64,000 nt of DNA from Shinella sp. UYSO24 (lineage in GTDB: Bacteria > Pseudomonadota > Alphaproteobacteria > Rhizobiales > Rhizobiaceae), in the NCBI GenBank assembly GCA_902167985.1, contig CABHNZ010000019.1, forward strand, positions 22,075-86,074. The letters run 5' to 3'. Positions within the stretch are counted from its first letter, which is position 1. Each line of letters begins with the position of its first letter. Under the pieces are notes generated by a model. The model was not told the DNA's origin and did no database searches. It worked only from the letters and a program-made list of their open reading frames with translations. Both the position numbers and the translations under genes were made by a program. This document shows positions 35,707 through 43,673 of the stretch, in pieces.

Positions 35707-36249
35707 ATGCAGACCAGCGATATCGCGGCATTGATCAATCGTGTTGCGATGGGTGACCGGGCAGCGTTCTCTCTCCTCTATAAGGAGACCAGCCCGAGGG
35801 TCTTCGCCATCTGCCTGCGCATTTTGCGTGACCGGACCGACGCTGAAGAAGCGCTTCAGGAAATCTATATCAAAATCTGGCAGCGGGCCAAAAGTTTCGC
35901 CATTGGTGCGGGCGCACCATCCACCTGGCTTTCGGCGATCGCCCGCAACCATGCGATCGATATCATTCGTGCCCGCAAGCCGGTCGCAGACGATCTGGAT
36001 CAGGCCTATGAGATCGCCGACGACACGATCGCGACACCAGAACAGCAGACATTGATGGCGGACGAGGGGCGGCGGATCGACAGGTGCCTGCTTGAGCTCG
36101 AACCCAGCCATTCGAAGGCGGTGCGAAGTGCCTATGTCGATGGATTAAGCTATGCCGAGCTCGCCGACGAGCTGCAGGTGCCGCTCAATACCGTCAGGAC
36201 ATGGCTGAGGCGCAGCCTCTTGAAGCTGAGGGAGTGTATGCAACGATGA
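35707..36249 (+). CDS. ECF sigma factor (RskA-paired, module 1)
   Basis: A 180-residue ECF factor starting MQTSDIAALINRVAMGDRAA at 35707; earlier in-frame starts add 42 non-homologous residues. Region 2: RVFAICLRILRDRTDAEEAL and QEIYIKIWQRAKSF, then WLSAIARNHAIDIIRARK. Region 4: LLELEPSHSKAVRSAYVDGL and YAELADELQVPLNTVRTWLR. The pattern matches the sigma K-like ECF group paired with RskA anti-sigmas. Its stop overlaps the anti-sigma start (ATGA). Confidence 0.9.
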   Translation: MQTSDIAALINRVAMGDRAAFSLLYKETSPRVFAICLRILRDRTDAEEALQEIYIKIWQRAKSFAIGAGAPSTWLSAIARNHAIDIIRARKPVADDLDQAYEIADDTIATPEQQTLMADEGRRIDRCLLELEPSHSKAVRSAYVDGLSYAELADELQVPLNTVRTWLRRSLLKLRECMQR

Positions 36250-36944
36250 CCCGCGACGATCGCAGTCCGAGCGGCCGCCCGAAGGATGAGATTCTGGCCG
36301 GCGAATATGTCATGGGGGTTCTATCGATCGATGCCCGACATATGGTCGAGCGACGCATGGTGGAAGATGAAGCCTTCTCCCGGCTCGTCGAGCGCTGGCA
36401 ATCCGACATGTCCTCCTTCAACGAGGACTACCAGGAGATCGCGCCCCGCCCGGCGGTTTACGGTGAGATCGAGAAGCGCCTGTTCGGCACGCAGGCTGGG
36501 CCGCTCAAAGCGGGTCTGATCAACACGGTCGGTTTCTGGCGCTGCCTGTCTGGAGCCCTGGCAATTGCTCTGGTCGGCTCCTTGTTCTTCGCCTCAGGGC
36601 TCTGGCCGTCAATCCGAGACGGCGATAAGCTCGTTGCCGACTTATCTGCGCCGAATAGCGCGGTGAGCCTACTTGCGTCTTTCGATGCCGCCGATGGAAA
36701 GCTTCGAATTACTCCGGTAGCCGCAGGCAGGTCTCGGGAGAAGTCACTGCAGCTATGGCTCGTGCCGGGGAACGGAAATCCTCGCTCGCTCGGCGTCTTC
36801 CAAGCCGGGTCCAACGGGGAGATCATCATCCCGGACGAGCTTCGCGATACGATCAGCGATGGCGCGACGCTCGCCGTCAGCCTTGAGCCTTTCGGCGGTT
36901 CCCCGACAGGACTGCGACGGGCCCGATTGTTGCCAGCGGCGTGA
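36246..36944 (+). CDS. RskA-type anti-sigma factor (module 1)
   Basis: A 232-residue single-pass anti-sigma. The N-terminal sigma-binding part begins with the zinc-free signature ILAGEYVMGVLSIDARHMVE. One transmembrane helix lies near residues 97-115 (LSGALAIALVGSLFFASGLW). The periplasmic RskA domain (PF10099) ends with LQLWLVPGNGNPRSLGVF and the typical SLEPFGGSPTGLRRA. RskA proteins hold an ECF factor until cleaved by intramembrane proteolysis. It overlaps the sigma gene by four bases and is followed after 19 bases by a DoxX-like gene. Confidence 0.88.
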   Translation: MTRDDRSPSGRPKDEILAGEYVMGVLSIDARHMVERRMVEDEAFSRLVERWQSDMSSFNEDYQEIAPRPAVYGEIEKRLFGTQAGPLKAGLINTVGFWRCLSGALAIALVGSLFFASGLWPSIRDGDKLVADLSAPNSAVSLLASFDAADGKLRITPVAAGRSREKSLQLWLVPGNGNPRSLGVFQAGSNGEIIIPDELRDTISDGATLAVSLEPFGGSPTGLRRARLLPAA

Positions 36945-36963
36945 CGCGGCGGCTCTAGCTCCG

Positions 36964-37397
36964 ATGGTGGACATAGCGATATCTCGCAGGCGGAGCGCGG
37001 TCGCTCTGAGCTTGCTTTATGCCGCCGCCGGCATTTTGCATCTGGCGCTGCCGGGCCCTTTCTCAGCATAACGCCGGAATGGGTGCCGTGGCCTGGTGAC
37101 GTGATCCTTCTGACGGGTGTCTGCGAGATCCTCGGAGCGATCGGCCTGTGGGTTCCTCACCTGCGCAGATCTGCCGGCATTGCACTGGCGGCTTATGCGA
37201 TCTGCGTCTATCCGGCAAACATCAAGCATGCGATCGACAGTCTGGCGGGCGGTTCCGGCACGTCGCTGCAATGGGCCTATCATCTCGTCCGCCTGCCGCT
37301 GCAGCCGTTTCTCGTCTGGCTCGCCCTGTTCGCGGCCGGAGTCATCACATGGCCACTGCCCAAAAAGCTGTCTGAGGAGCGGGAGACGCGAACATAA
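36964..37397 (+). pseudogene. DoxX-like small membrane protein, frame broken once
   Basis: A four-helix membrane protein of about 144 residues with DoxX-family character. Start ATG at 36964 (VDIAISRRRSAVALSLLYAA). The frame stops at LALPGPFSA; one C lost near 37059-37062 restores GPFLSITPEWVPWPGDVILL, then TGVCEILGAIGLWVPHLRRS and HLVRLPLQPFLVWLALFAAG. DoxX-like proteins are linked to redox or thiol stress in some bacteria, but this one is uncharacterised. It probably shares the operon of the ECF/RskA pair just upstream. Confidence 0.75.
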
Positions 37398-37423
37398 TGC
37401 CTAGTTAAAACAATATGTTATCT

Positions 37424-37469
37424 GAAAATTTCGCGTCGTCGGTGCCTGAATGAAACTTTTTGTCGTCGG
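37424..37469 (+). promoter_or_regulatory. Direct repeat upstream of the fasciclin gene
   Basis: Two similar blocks, GAAAATTTCGCGTCGTCGG (37424-37442) and GAAACTTTTTGTCGTCGG (37452-37469), 28 bases apart. Each has a GAAA -35-like end and a GTCGTCGG end, so they may be tandem ECF-type promoters or a regulator's paired sites. They lie 97 bases before the start at 37566. Confidence 0.4.
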
Positions 37470-37565
37470 CCTTCGTCCCTTATCCTGTCCCCTCGGTCGA
37501 GGGGTGAAAGACGCCTTGGGAGGTGCGTATCCGCGCCGGGGCGATTAGAGGAAGAGGAACATCCA

Positions 37566-38123
37566 ATGCGCAAGTCCGTCATCCGCACATTTGCCCTGGC
37601 CGCTGCCCTGTCGGTTTCCGCAGCCGGTGCCTTTGCCGCCAACCCGAAGGTTGGTGGTGCGCCGATGTATGAAACGAAAAACATCGTCGAAAATGCCGTC
37701 AATTCGAAGGACCACACGACGCTGGTCGCAGCGGTCAAGGCCGCCGGCCTGGTCCAAACGCTTGAGGGCAAAGGGCCGTTCACCGTCTTTGCTCCGACCA
37801 ACGAAGCCTTTGCCAAGCTGCCGAAGGGCACCGTCGACAACCTCCTGAAGCCGGAGAACAAGGCGCAGCTCACCAAGATCCTGACCTGCCATGTCGTGGC
37901 CGCCGATGCCATGTCGATGACGATCAAGAAGATGGTCAAGGACGACATGGGCACACATGACGTCAAGACCGTCGGTGGCTGCATCCTCAAGGCCAAGGTC
38001 AGCAAAGGCAAGATCACGCTGACCGACGAAAATGGCGGCGTGGCGCATGTCACGATTGCAGACGTCAAGCAATCGAACGGCGTCATCCACGTCATCGACA
38101 AGGTGCTGTTGCCCAAGATGTGA
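37566..38123 (+). CDS. Secreted fasciclin (FAS1) domain protein
   Basis: A 185-residue precursor: signal peptide MRKSVIRTFALAAALSVSAA to about residue 24, then one FAS1 domain. Family motifs are clear: the H1 box GPFTVFAPTNEAFAKLPKGT, the middle KILTCHVVAADAM, and the H2 box VTIADVKQSNGVIHVIDKVL. Two Cys (LTCHVV, GGCILK) may pair. FAS1 proteins mediate adhesion or surface association; in rhizobia one is needed for symbiosis (Nex18/Fas family), so a cell-surface role is plausible. It lies next to two ECF/RskA modules, either of which may drive it, and ends at a shared terminator. Confidence 0.92.
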   Translation: MRKSVIRTFALAAALSVSAAGAFAANPKVGGAPMYETKNIVENAVNSKDHTTLVAAVKAAGLVQTLEGKGPFTVFAPTNEAFAKLPKGTVDNLLKPENKAQLTKILTCHVVAADAMSMTIKKMVKDDMGTHDVKTVGGCILKAKVSKGKITLTDENGGVAHVTIADVKQSNGVIHVIDKVLLPKM

Positions 38124-38146
38124 GGCAAACCACTCCGACACGACGA

Positions 38147-38173
38147 GAAAGCCGGCCATGTTGGCCGGCTTTC
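38147..38173. terminator. Bidirectional terminator
   Basis: GAAAGCCGGCC (38147-38157) and GGCCGGCTTTC (38163-38173) form a perfect 11-base stem with T-rich ends on both strands. It serves the convergent fasciclin and DUF4394 genes. Confidence 0.85.
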
Positions 38174-38197
38174 AAGCTTCGCAATGAGGGCGATAGA

Positions 38198-38986
38198 CTA
38201 CATGGTCTGCAGGACAGCGATATCGCGGATCTCGTTATCGACGCCGGTGATCGGGCCGATCTCTGTCGCGGCACCCGTATCCAGGTTGACGGTATAGAGC
38301 GTCTTGCTTGCGGCCAGATAGGCGGTGTTCTTGCCGCCTTCCATGCCGTGGATATCGAAGGCGTAGGCAGCAGGCTTACTCGTGAGGCCAAGCTTGCCGA
38401 TTGCCTTCAGTGTCCCGTCATTCGGCTTGGTCTGCTGAACGAGGGCGCCGATCGTGGCGTCGATATTGTACATGGCGGTCTTGTCCGGCTTGCCGACCGA
38501 ATTGGTATAGGCGGCTGAAACGATGTTCGGGACCTCGCCCTTGTGCATGTCGCCTTCCTCGAAGGCGAGCGTGCCATCGACAGTGACGGCGCCGGTATCC
38601 GGGTGGACCCGGTGGTTGGTCGTGCCGGTCATGAAGCGCAGGCGATCAGCCATCGGATTGAAATCGACCACGACAGGCGCTTGCGTCATTGTCAGCGTCT
38701 TATCCATCTTGGCGACCTGCGTGGCGGCGCCCGTCTCCAGATTGATCGAGACGATGGTGTGGTCCGGCGTCACGCCGATCACGGTCTTGGTTCCGGGCCG
38801 ATAATCGATGCCGACAAGCTTGTCGACGCCGGTAATATCCATCATCCTGGTAACGGCAGGTTTTTCCGTATCGAACATCACGAGCGTCTTGTCGCCTGTC
38901 AGGCCGAGGACAGGAGCCGCGGTGGCAACAGCAGCCGAGGCTGCAAGCATGGTCGAAGCAACGAGAGCGGTGCGGGCGATGGTCAT
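38198..38986 (-). CDS. Secreted DUF4394 domain protein
   Basis: A 262-residue precursor: signal peptide MTIARTALVASTMLAASAAV up to about residue 23, then a beta-propeller-like repeat region of the DUF4394 family: LVMFDTEKPAVTRMMDITGV, LVGIDYRPGTKTVIGVTPDH, DFNPMADRLRFMTGTTNHRV, and a repeat near the end (LYTVNLDTGAATEIGPITGV). Function unknown; it is predicted periplasmic or extracellular. The start at 38986 follows AAGGGAGAAAGTC. It is convergent with the fasciclin gene and divergent from an ECF/RskA module. Confidence 0.88.
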   Translation of the reverse strand: MTIARTALVASTMLAASAAVATAAPVLGLTGDKTLVMFDTEKPAVTRMMDITGVDKLVGIDYRPGTKTVIGVTPDHTIVSINLETGAATQVAKMDKTLTMTQAPVVVDFNPMADRLRFMTGTTNHRVHPDTGAVTVDGTLAFEEGDMHKGEVPNIVSAAYTNSVGKPDKTAMYNIDATIGALVQQTKPNDGTLKAIGKLGLTSKPAAYAFDIHGMEGGKNTAYLAASKTLYTVNLDTGAATEIGPITGVDNEIRDIAVLQTM

Positions 38987-39081
38987 GACTTTCTCCCTTG
39001 GTGTTTCCAAAATCAAAGAGAGCGATCCGGCACGCGGCCTTTGAAAAGCTCCCGGTTTGGAGACACGCGACGCCGTGTGTT

Positions 39082-39120
39082 TGGATGCAGCGTCGAAAAA
39101 TAAATCGGCCTCTGCATCCA
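39082..39120. promoter_or_regulatory. Inverted repeat in the divergent DUF4394/ECF promoter region
   Basis: TGGATGCAG (39082-39090) and CTGCATCCA (39112-39120) are perfectly complementary across 21 bases, between the DUF4394 start (38986, minus) and the sigma start (39234, plus). A candidate shared operator. Confidence 0.4.
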
Positions 39121-39233
39121 TTTCGACGTTCTACGTGTCTTTCAGACGTGGCTTCGCATGGTTGTGCCAACTCTTTTTAAGGACTGGACGGGCGCGCGTT
39201 CGCCGCTACAACACCAGGGAGAGCGTTTGAAAT

Positions 39234-39821
39234 ATGCGACTATTGCGGGAGAGTGTCGGCGTGGCCTCGGGATCAGACCAATCGACGAATTTCGACGAGG
39301 CACTTTTTGCTTGCGCCAGAGGCGACCGGAGCGGACTACGCAGGATTTTCGATAGTGAGGCCGGCCGGCTGCTGGCTGTGGCGCAGCGCATCGTCAAACG
39401 GCGGGATCTGGCCGAGGAGGTGGTGCAGGAAGCATTCATCCGGATCTGGACGCATGCGCATCAATATTCGCCTGACCGGGGATCGGCGCGGGGCTGGATC
39501 TACGCTATCGTTCGTAACCGGGCGCTCAACATGCTGAGGGATGGGAAGCGCGAAGATCTTGTCGGCGAGGAGAAGTTGCAGACGCTTCAGGATCATGAAC
39601 AGCTGGAGCAGATCCAGGCTGCCTTCAACCAGCTGGACAGAGCCAGTCGATTGAAGGAATGCCTTGGCCGGCTGGACGACATCAGACGTCGCGGCATCCT
39701 GATGGCTTATGTGGGTGGTTACACGCATGGCGAGATCGCCGGACGGCTGAAGCTTCCGCTCGGCACGGCGAAGTCGTGGATACGCCGAGGGCTCGCAATC
39801 CTGCGGGAGTGCATGGCATGA
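39234..39821 (+). CDS. ECF sigma factor (RskA-paired, module 2)
   Basis: An ECF factor of up to 195 residues. Region 2: LLAVAQRIVKRRDLAEEVVQ, then EAFIRIWTHAHQYSPDRG and GWIYAIVRNRALNMLRDGKR. Region 4: GRLDDIRRRGILMAYVGGYT and HGEIAGRLKLPLGTAKSWIR. Two starts fit: ATG 39234 with GGGAGAG upstream, or GTG 39261 with GGGAGA. Its stop overlaps the anti-sigma start (ATGA). It is a paralogue of the factor at 35707-36249 and is divergent from the DUF4394 gene, a likely target. Confidence 0.9.
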   Translation: MRLLRESVGVASGSDQSTNFDEALFACARGDRSGLRRIFDSEAGRLLAVAQRIVKRRDLAEEVVQEAFIRIWTHAHQYSPDRGSARGWIYAIVRNRALNMLRDGKREDLVGEEKLQTLQDHEQLEQIQAAFNQLDRASRLKECLGRLDDIRRRGILMAYVGGYTHGEIAGRLKLPLGTAKSWIRRGLAILRECMA

Positions 39822-40561
39822 CGATCGCACGTGAGGACTACGCCGCTATTGCCGATGAATACGTCCTGGGCCTTCTGGAAGAGGCGGAGGCGAGCAGGGT
39901 TGAGGGGGCCATGGGAGATGATCCGGAACTGGCCGGCGCGGTCGCGCGAGCGCGCGACCGGTTTTTACCGCTTGATACCGGCATTGCGCCGACAGAGGTT
40001 CCGTCGCTTTTCTGGGAGGCCATAGCCGCACGGCTGCCCGAACAGGTCGGCCGCTCGGTGGCGCCCCCTCAAGCTCCGCCCCAGCCCGAGGCCCAGTCTC
40101 CGCTGGCCGCGGTCGCCGGCAACGACAATAGGCGCTCGGGGTGGAGGGTGACGGCAATCTCTGCGATGGCTGCGTCGCTCATCCTCGCTTTCGGCCTTGC
40201 CTGGAACCTCACACGCAAAGTCGAGCCGGTTGTCGTCGCCGTGCTTTTGAACGAGGCCGGTGAGGTTCAGGCTGTGGTCGAAGATTTCGGAAACGACACG
40301 GCAACGATCCGCCTGCTTGCGGACTTTACCGTTCCGGCCGGCAAGACGATACAGGTATGGACCCTGCCGTCCCGCGAGATGGGACCAATGTCGCTCGGGC
40401 TTCTTGAGGATACGCATTCAACGAGATTGAGCGGCTCGGCCCTTCCGCGCCCGCACGATGCGCAGCTTTACGAAATCACGCTGGAGCGGGCAGGCGGTTC
40501 TCCGACCGGGCGGCCGACCGGACCGATCCTGGCCAAGGGTTTTGCCAAACTGCCGAGATGA
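39818..40561 (+). CDS. RskA-type anti-sigma factor (module 2)
   Basis: A 247-residue anti-sigma. N-terminal sigma-binding segment YAAIADEYVLGLLEEAEASR, a Pro-rich linker (PPQAPPQPEAQ), one transmembrane helix at about residues 110-128 (AISAMAASLILAFGLAWNLT), and a periplasmic RskA domain ending TIQVWTLPSREMGPMSLGLL and TLERAGGSPTGRPTGP. The GGSPTG ending is shared with module 1. It overlaps the sigma gene by four bases, and at its 3' end overlaps the convergent ACT-domain gene by 86 bases. Confidence 0.88.
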   Translation: MTIAREDYAAIADEYVLGLLEEAEASRVEGAMGDDPELAGAVARARDRFLPLDTGIAPTEVPSLFWEAIAARLPEQVGRSVAPPQAPPQPEAQSPLAAVAGNDNRRSGWRVTAISAMAASLILAFGLAWNLTRKVEPVVVAVLLNEAGEVQAVVEDFGNDTATIRLLADFTVPAGKTIQVWTLPSREMGPMSLGLLEDTHSTRLSGSALPRPHDAQLYEITLERAGGSPTGRPTGPILAKGFAKLPR

Positions 40562-40964
40562 CTTCGACAAGGCGCCAATCCTCGGTAGCCCAGTCAAGCG
40601 TCGCGTTTCGCGCGGTCTCGTCCTGGTCGCAAAGCAGGACGAGCCGGTTGTGATGATCGGAATACTGGACCAGGATGTTGACGCCTGCTTCGGTGAGAGC
40701 GTGCGAAATCGCCCCTAACTGGCCTGGCGTGCCCTGCTTGAGCTTGCGAATAAGCGGTCGTTTCACCGCATGAACAGTAATGCCTGCTGCATGGGCAGCC
40801 AGTCTTGCTGCCTCGCCATCACGAAACAGAAAATGTGCGACCGCACGGCCGCCAAAGCTGAACACCCCGCCGCCTTCGAAGGATATGTCCGCCTCTCCCA
40901 TTGCCTTGCCGAGCCTTGCAAGTTCTCCCGGTTGGTTCTCGAAGTGGAATTCGAGGTCAAACAT
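40476..40964 (-). CDS. ACT domain-containing protein
   Basis: A protein of up to 162 residues with two ACT-like units: MFDLEFHFENQPGELARLGK, then LKQGTPGQLGAISHALTEAG and VNILVQYSDHHNRLVLLCDQ. ACT domains bind amino acids or similar small ligands. Homology ends near residue 135 (TLDWATEDWR); the remaining frame lies antisense over the RskA gene, so the true end may be earlier or affected by another missing base. Its start overlaps the ABM gene stop by eight bases, so it is third in the NIPSNAP-ABM-ACT operon. Confidence 0.7.
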   Translation of the reverse strand: MFDLEFHFENQPGELARLGKAMGEADISFEGGGVFSFGGRAVAHFLFRDGEAARLAAHAAGITVHAVKRPLIRKLKQGTPGQLGAISHALTEAGVNILVQYSDHHNRLVLLCDQDETARNATLDWATEDWRLVEVISAVWQNPWPGSVRSAARSENRLPAPA

Positions 40965-41331
40965 CGTGGTCGGTATCCTCTGAAATGACAGGGTGCGTTG
41001 CCTTGCTGTCGGTTGGTGCTTGATCGCGGGAGGTCATGCTGTAGTCGCGTGTCACGGCTGCGATACGCAAATGATAGTCGGCGAAGACGTGATTGCGGCC
41101 GGCGGTCTGGACGCGTCGATGCTCAGGCAGGTTCCGCCATCTGGCGACCGCCGCCTCGTCGTGCCAGAATGACAGGGACAAGACCTTGCCGGGGGTCGAC
41201 AAGCTTTGAAACCGCTCGATCGATATGAAGCCATCAAGGTCGACGAGATGCGGCCTGAGTTCGGCGGCAAGATCCATATATTCCGCCTGTGCTTCACCAG
41301 GAACCCACGCTTCGAAGATGACGGCAATCAT
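40957..41331 (-). CDS. Antibiotic biosynthesis monooxygenase (ABM) domain protein
   Basis: A 124-residue protein with a ferredoxin-like ABM domain (PF03992): MIAVIFEAWVPGEAQAEYMD, then LVDLDGFISIERFQSLSTPG and KVLSLSFWHDEAAVARWRNL. The C-terminal 30 residues are polar and probably disordered. ABM proteins are small oxygenases or ligand-binding proteins; no cofactor is needed for some. The start at 41331 is set by GGGAGGC upstream and the overlap with the NIPSNAP stop (ATGA). Confidence 0.82.
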   Translation of the reverse strand: MIAVIFEAWVPGEAQAEYMDLAAELRPHLVDLDGFISIERFQSLSTPGKVLSLSFWHDEAAVARWRNLPEHRRVQTAGRNHVFADYHLRIAAVTRDYSMTSRDQAPTDSKATHPVISEDTDHDV

Positions 41332-41650
41332 GAATGCCTCCCGTGTGGTGCCGAAGCCAGCGTGACGAGCAGGCGGCCTTCTCGTCGAATGAAACCTTCG
41401 CGCCGGGCGACTGGTAGTTCTTCTGTCCCAATGGGTCGGCAGCCAATTGCGCCCGATACGTTTCGTAGGACGCGAGAGACGGAAGCGAGTAAATGCTGTA
41501 GGCCGTCGATGTAAATCCCTCATGCAGGGCAAAATATCCGATCAGGTCGGCCCCGCATCTGGGGATGCATTCGCCCCAGTTGCGCGCATACTGCTCGAAT
41601 ATCTCGCGGCAGTTGGGATCGATGTCATAGGGAATCACGCAGGTATTCAT
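41328..41650 (-). pseudogene. NIPSNAP family protein, frame broken once
   Basis: A protein of about 107 residues in the NIPSNAP fold: YDIDPNCREIFEQYARNWGE, CIPRCGADLIGYFALHEGFT, YSIYSLPSLASYETYRAQLA. One base is missing near 41410 (TT to T on the coding strand); restoring it gives NYQFARREGFIRREGRLLVT and a stop at 41328 that overlaps the ABM start. It is the first gene of the operon and divergent from the ArsR regulator. Bacterial NIPSNAP proteins are small ferredoxin-like proteins of uncertain role. Confidence 0.75.
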
Positions 41651-41701
41651 GTTGTGGCCTTCCTTTGTCTGCCCTTCTAATCAGATTGGAGAAGGCCAAT
41701 G

Positions 41702-41719
41702 GTTCGATTAGGATCGAAC
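41702..41719. promoter_or_regulatory. ArsR-type operator
   Basis: A perfect seven-base inverted repeat, GTTCGAT (41702-41708) and ATCGAAC (41713-41719), one base before the ArsR start at 41721 and within the 70-base divergent gap to the NIPSNAP operon. Size and position fit autoregulation by the ArsR protein. Confidence 0.6.
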
Positions 41720-41720
41720 T

Positions 41721-42385
41721 ATGAGTGAAGGTCCTGATATCGCCCGCGTGGCTGCCCTCGTAGCCGATCCTGCCCGTAGTGCCATGCTGATCGCACTGAT
41801 GGACGGGCGCGCCCTGACGGCAACCGAATTGGCCGGGGCCGGCGGCATCACAAAACAGACTGCCAGCAGCCATCTGGCAAAGCTCGTCGATGGTGAGGTT
41901 CTGACTGTCGAGGCGCAGGGCCGCCATCGCTATTTCCGTCTTGCCGGCTCGCATGTGGCGGGCTTGCTTGAAGCTTTGATGGTCTTTTCGAGCGATATTG
42001 CACCGCCCTTGCGGTCTGGCCCAAGCGATCCGGCATTGCGCAAGGCCCGCATCTGCTATGACCACCTTGCGGGCGAGATGGGCGTTCGACTCTTTGATCG
42101 CATGGTTGAAGATCGTTGGCTGGATGCTGATCTGACACTCACGGATCATGGGCGTGAAAAGCTCGAGACCATCGACCTGAATGTGTCGGACTTGCCCAAG
42201 AGCAATCGCCTCTTTGCCGTTCCTGTCTGGACTGGAGCCACCGCCGGCATCATCTGGCGGGACGGATCGGTAAAGCTGTGCTGGATCGGATCCTTGCTCT
42301 GCCCTGGGCGAGGCGGTTGCCGGGTTCACGGGTCATCAGTTTCAGCCCCGAAGGCGAACGGCGTTTCAATGCATGGCTGGAATGA
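41721..42385 (+). pseudogene. ArsR-family regulator, frame broken once
   Basis: A winged-helix repressor of about 221 residues. HTH: ARSAMLIALMDGRALTATEL, then GGITKQTASSHLAKLVDGEV and LTVEAQGRHRYFRLAG. A longer C-terminal domain follows. One C lost at 42217-42218 (CCC to CC) restores RLFARSCLDWSHRRHHLAGR, the conserved C-terminal motif of this ArsR subgroup, and a TGA at 42383-42385. No metal-binding Cys cluster is visible, so the ligand is probably organic. It is divergent from the NIPSNAP-ABM-ACT operon. Confidence 0.8.
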
Positions 42386-42646
42386 CAGATGGTGCTCAGG
42401 CCATCGCCTTGGTGTTTTCTGTGCGCTATTCGGACTAACAATATTCAATTGCTAGTTTCAGACGCTTGGCGCTCCGTGTCGGCCAGTGGCACGAACCGGA
42501 TAGTAACGGGATGCAATCGAGCAACATGGCGTGGAGGGCAGAAGCCGGAGTTGAGTGTGACAATGAGGCCTGCAACTAGACTAACGAAATAGCAGAGTCG
42601 CAGGTTCGGATACCATCAAGAGCTTAAGTGACGGGCGAATATTGCT

Positions 42647-43578
42647 TCAAATCAGCGTCTCGAAATCAAACCCCTGAGCCTGCATATCCCAGCAATGGGC
42701 GGTGATGATCTTTCGCAGGACGGCCTCGAAGCGCACCAGCAGTCGTGGTACGGGCCTGTTTCTCGAATAGACCAGCGCGAATGTCAGAGGCACTTTCTGC
42801 TCATAGGGGATGGCGACGACCGCATCGCGATGGTCGAAAGGCAGGATGAGCGGGTGGGTGAAAGCAATTCCGAGCCCGTATTGGACCAGATGGATCGACG
42901 CCATCGACTGGTTGGTCGTCAGCATCTGGAACTGGCTGACATCGGAACGCAAACCTTCGCGAAGCAGAAATCCCGGCGTTGTCTGAGCGCCGTGGGCGAT
43001 GATCGTTTCGCCGGAAAGGTCGGCGGCCGTAATCACGCTCTTCTGAGAAAGCGGGTGTTCCTTCGGCACCAGACAGATCATCGACATGCGCATGATCGGC
43101 TGGATCGCCACGCCGGCCTCGTCGAAGGGCAGGAAGGCAAAACCGACATCGCAATATTCCTGTCTGACCTGACGAACCACGTCGGATGCGCTGTGGACTT
43201 CGAGCCGCATCGCGACATTGGGGCGTCCTGCCGGAAAGCTCGCAAGGCCTTGGGTAGAAGATCACCGGTGAATGACGGAACGGACGCGATCGAAAGCGAT
43301 CCCGCCTGCGTGTCGCGTAATTCCGCAGCCTTGCCCTTCAATGATGCCATCTGAGCGAACATCCGCTCCACGTCCGGCAGCACGCTGCTCGCCTCCGTTG
43401 TCAGGCGCGTACGCCCATTGGAGCGCACAAAGAGCGCAAAACCGAATTGCGCCTCGAGGTCCTTCAATGTCTGGCTCACGGCGGGCTGCGAGATCCGCAA
43501 GAGCCGTGCCGTTTCTGTCACGCTCTGGGTCCTGGCGAAGAGACGAAAGGTCTCCAATTGGCGAAAGCTGAGGTTCAT
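42647..43578 (-). pseudogene. LysR-family regulator, frame broken once
   Basis: A LysR-type regulator of about 310 residues. HTH at residues 1-60: MNLSFRQLETFRLFARTQSV, then TARLLRISQPAVSQTLKDLE. The frame breaks at 43231-43232; one G restored gives AFRAGRPNVAMRLEVHSASD and the effector domain (GFAFLPFDEAGVAIQPIMRM, NQSMASIHLVQYGLGIAFTH). It is divergent from the peptide-type ABC operon, 95 bases away; that gap holds ATAACTTAT, a short dyad that could be part of its binding site. It probably controls that operon. Confidence 0.82.
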
Positions 43579-43673
43579 AACCCATAACTTATGTCGATAT
43601 CTTTCTTTTGTATTAGTTCTAATGCCGTCAATCTGCAATGACTGAGCGCATTCCAATCTCTCTTCGGAACGCT

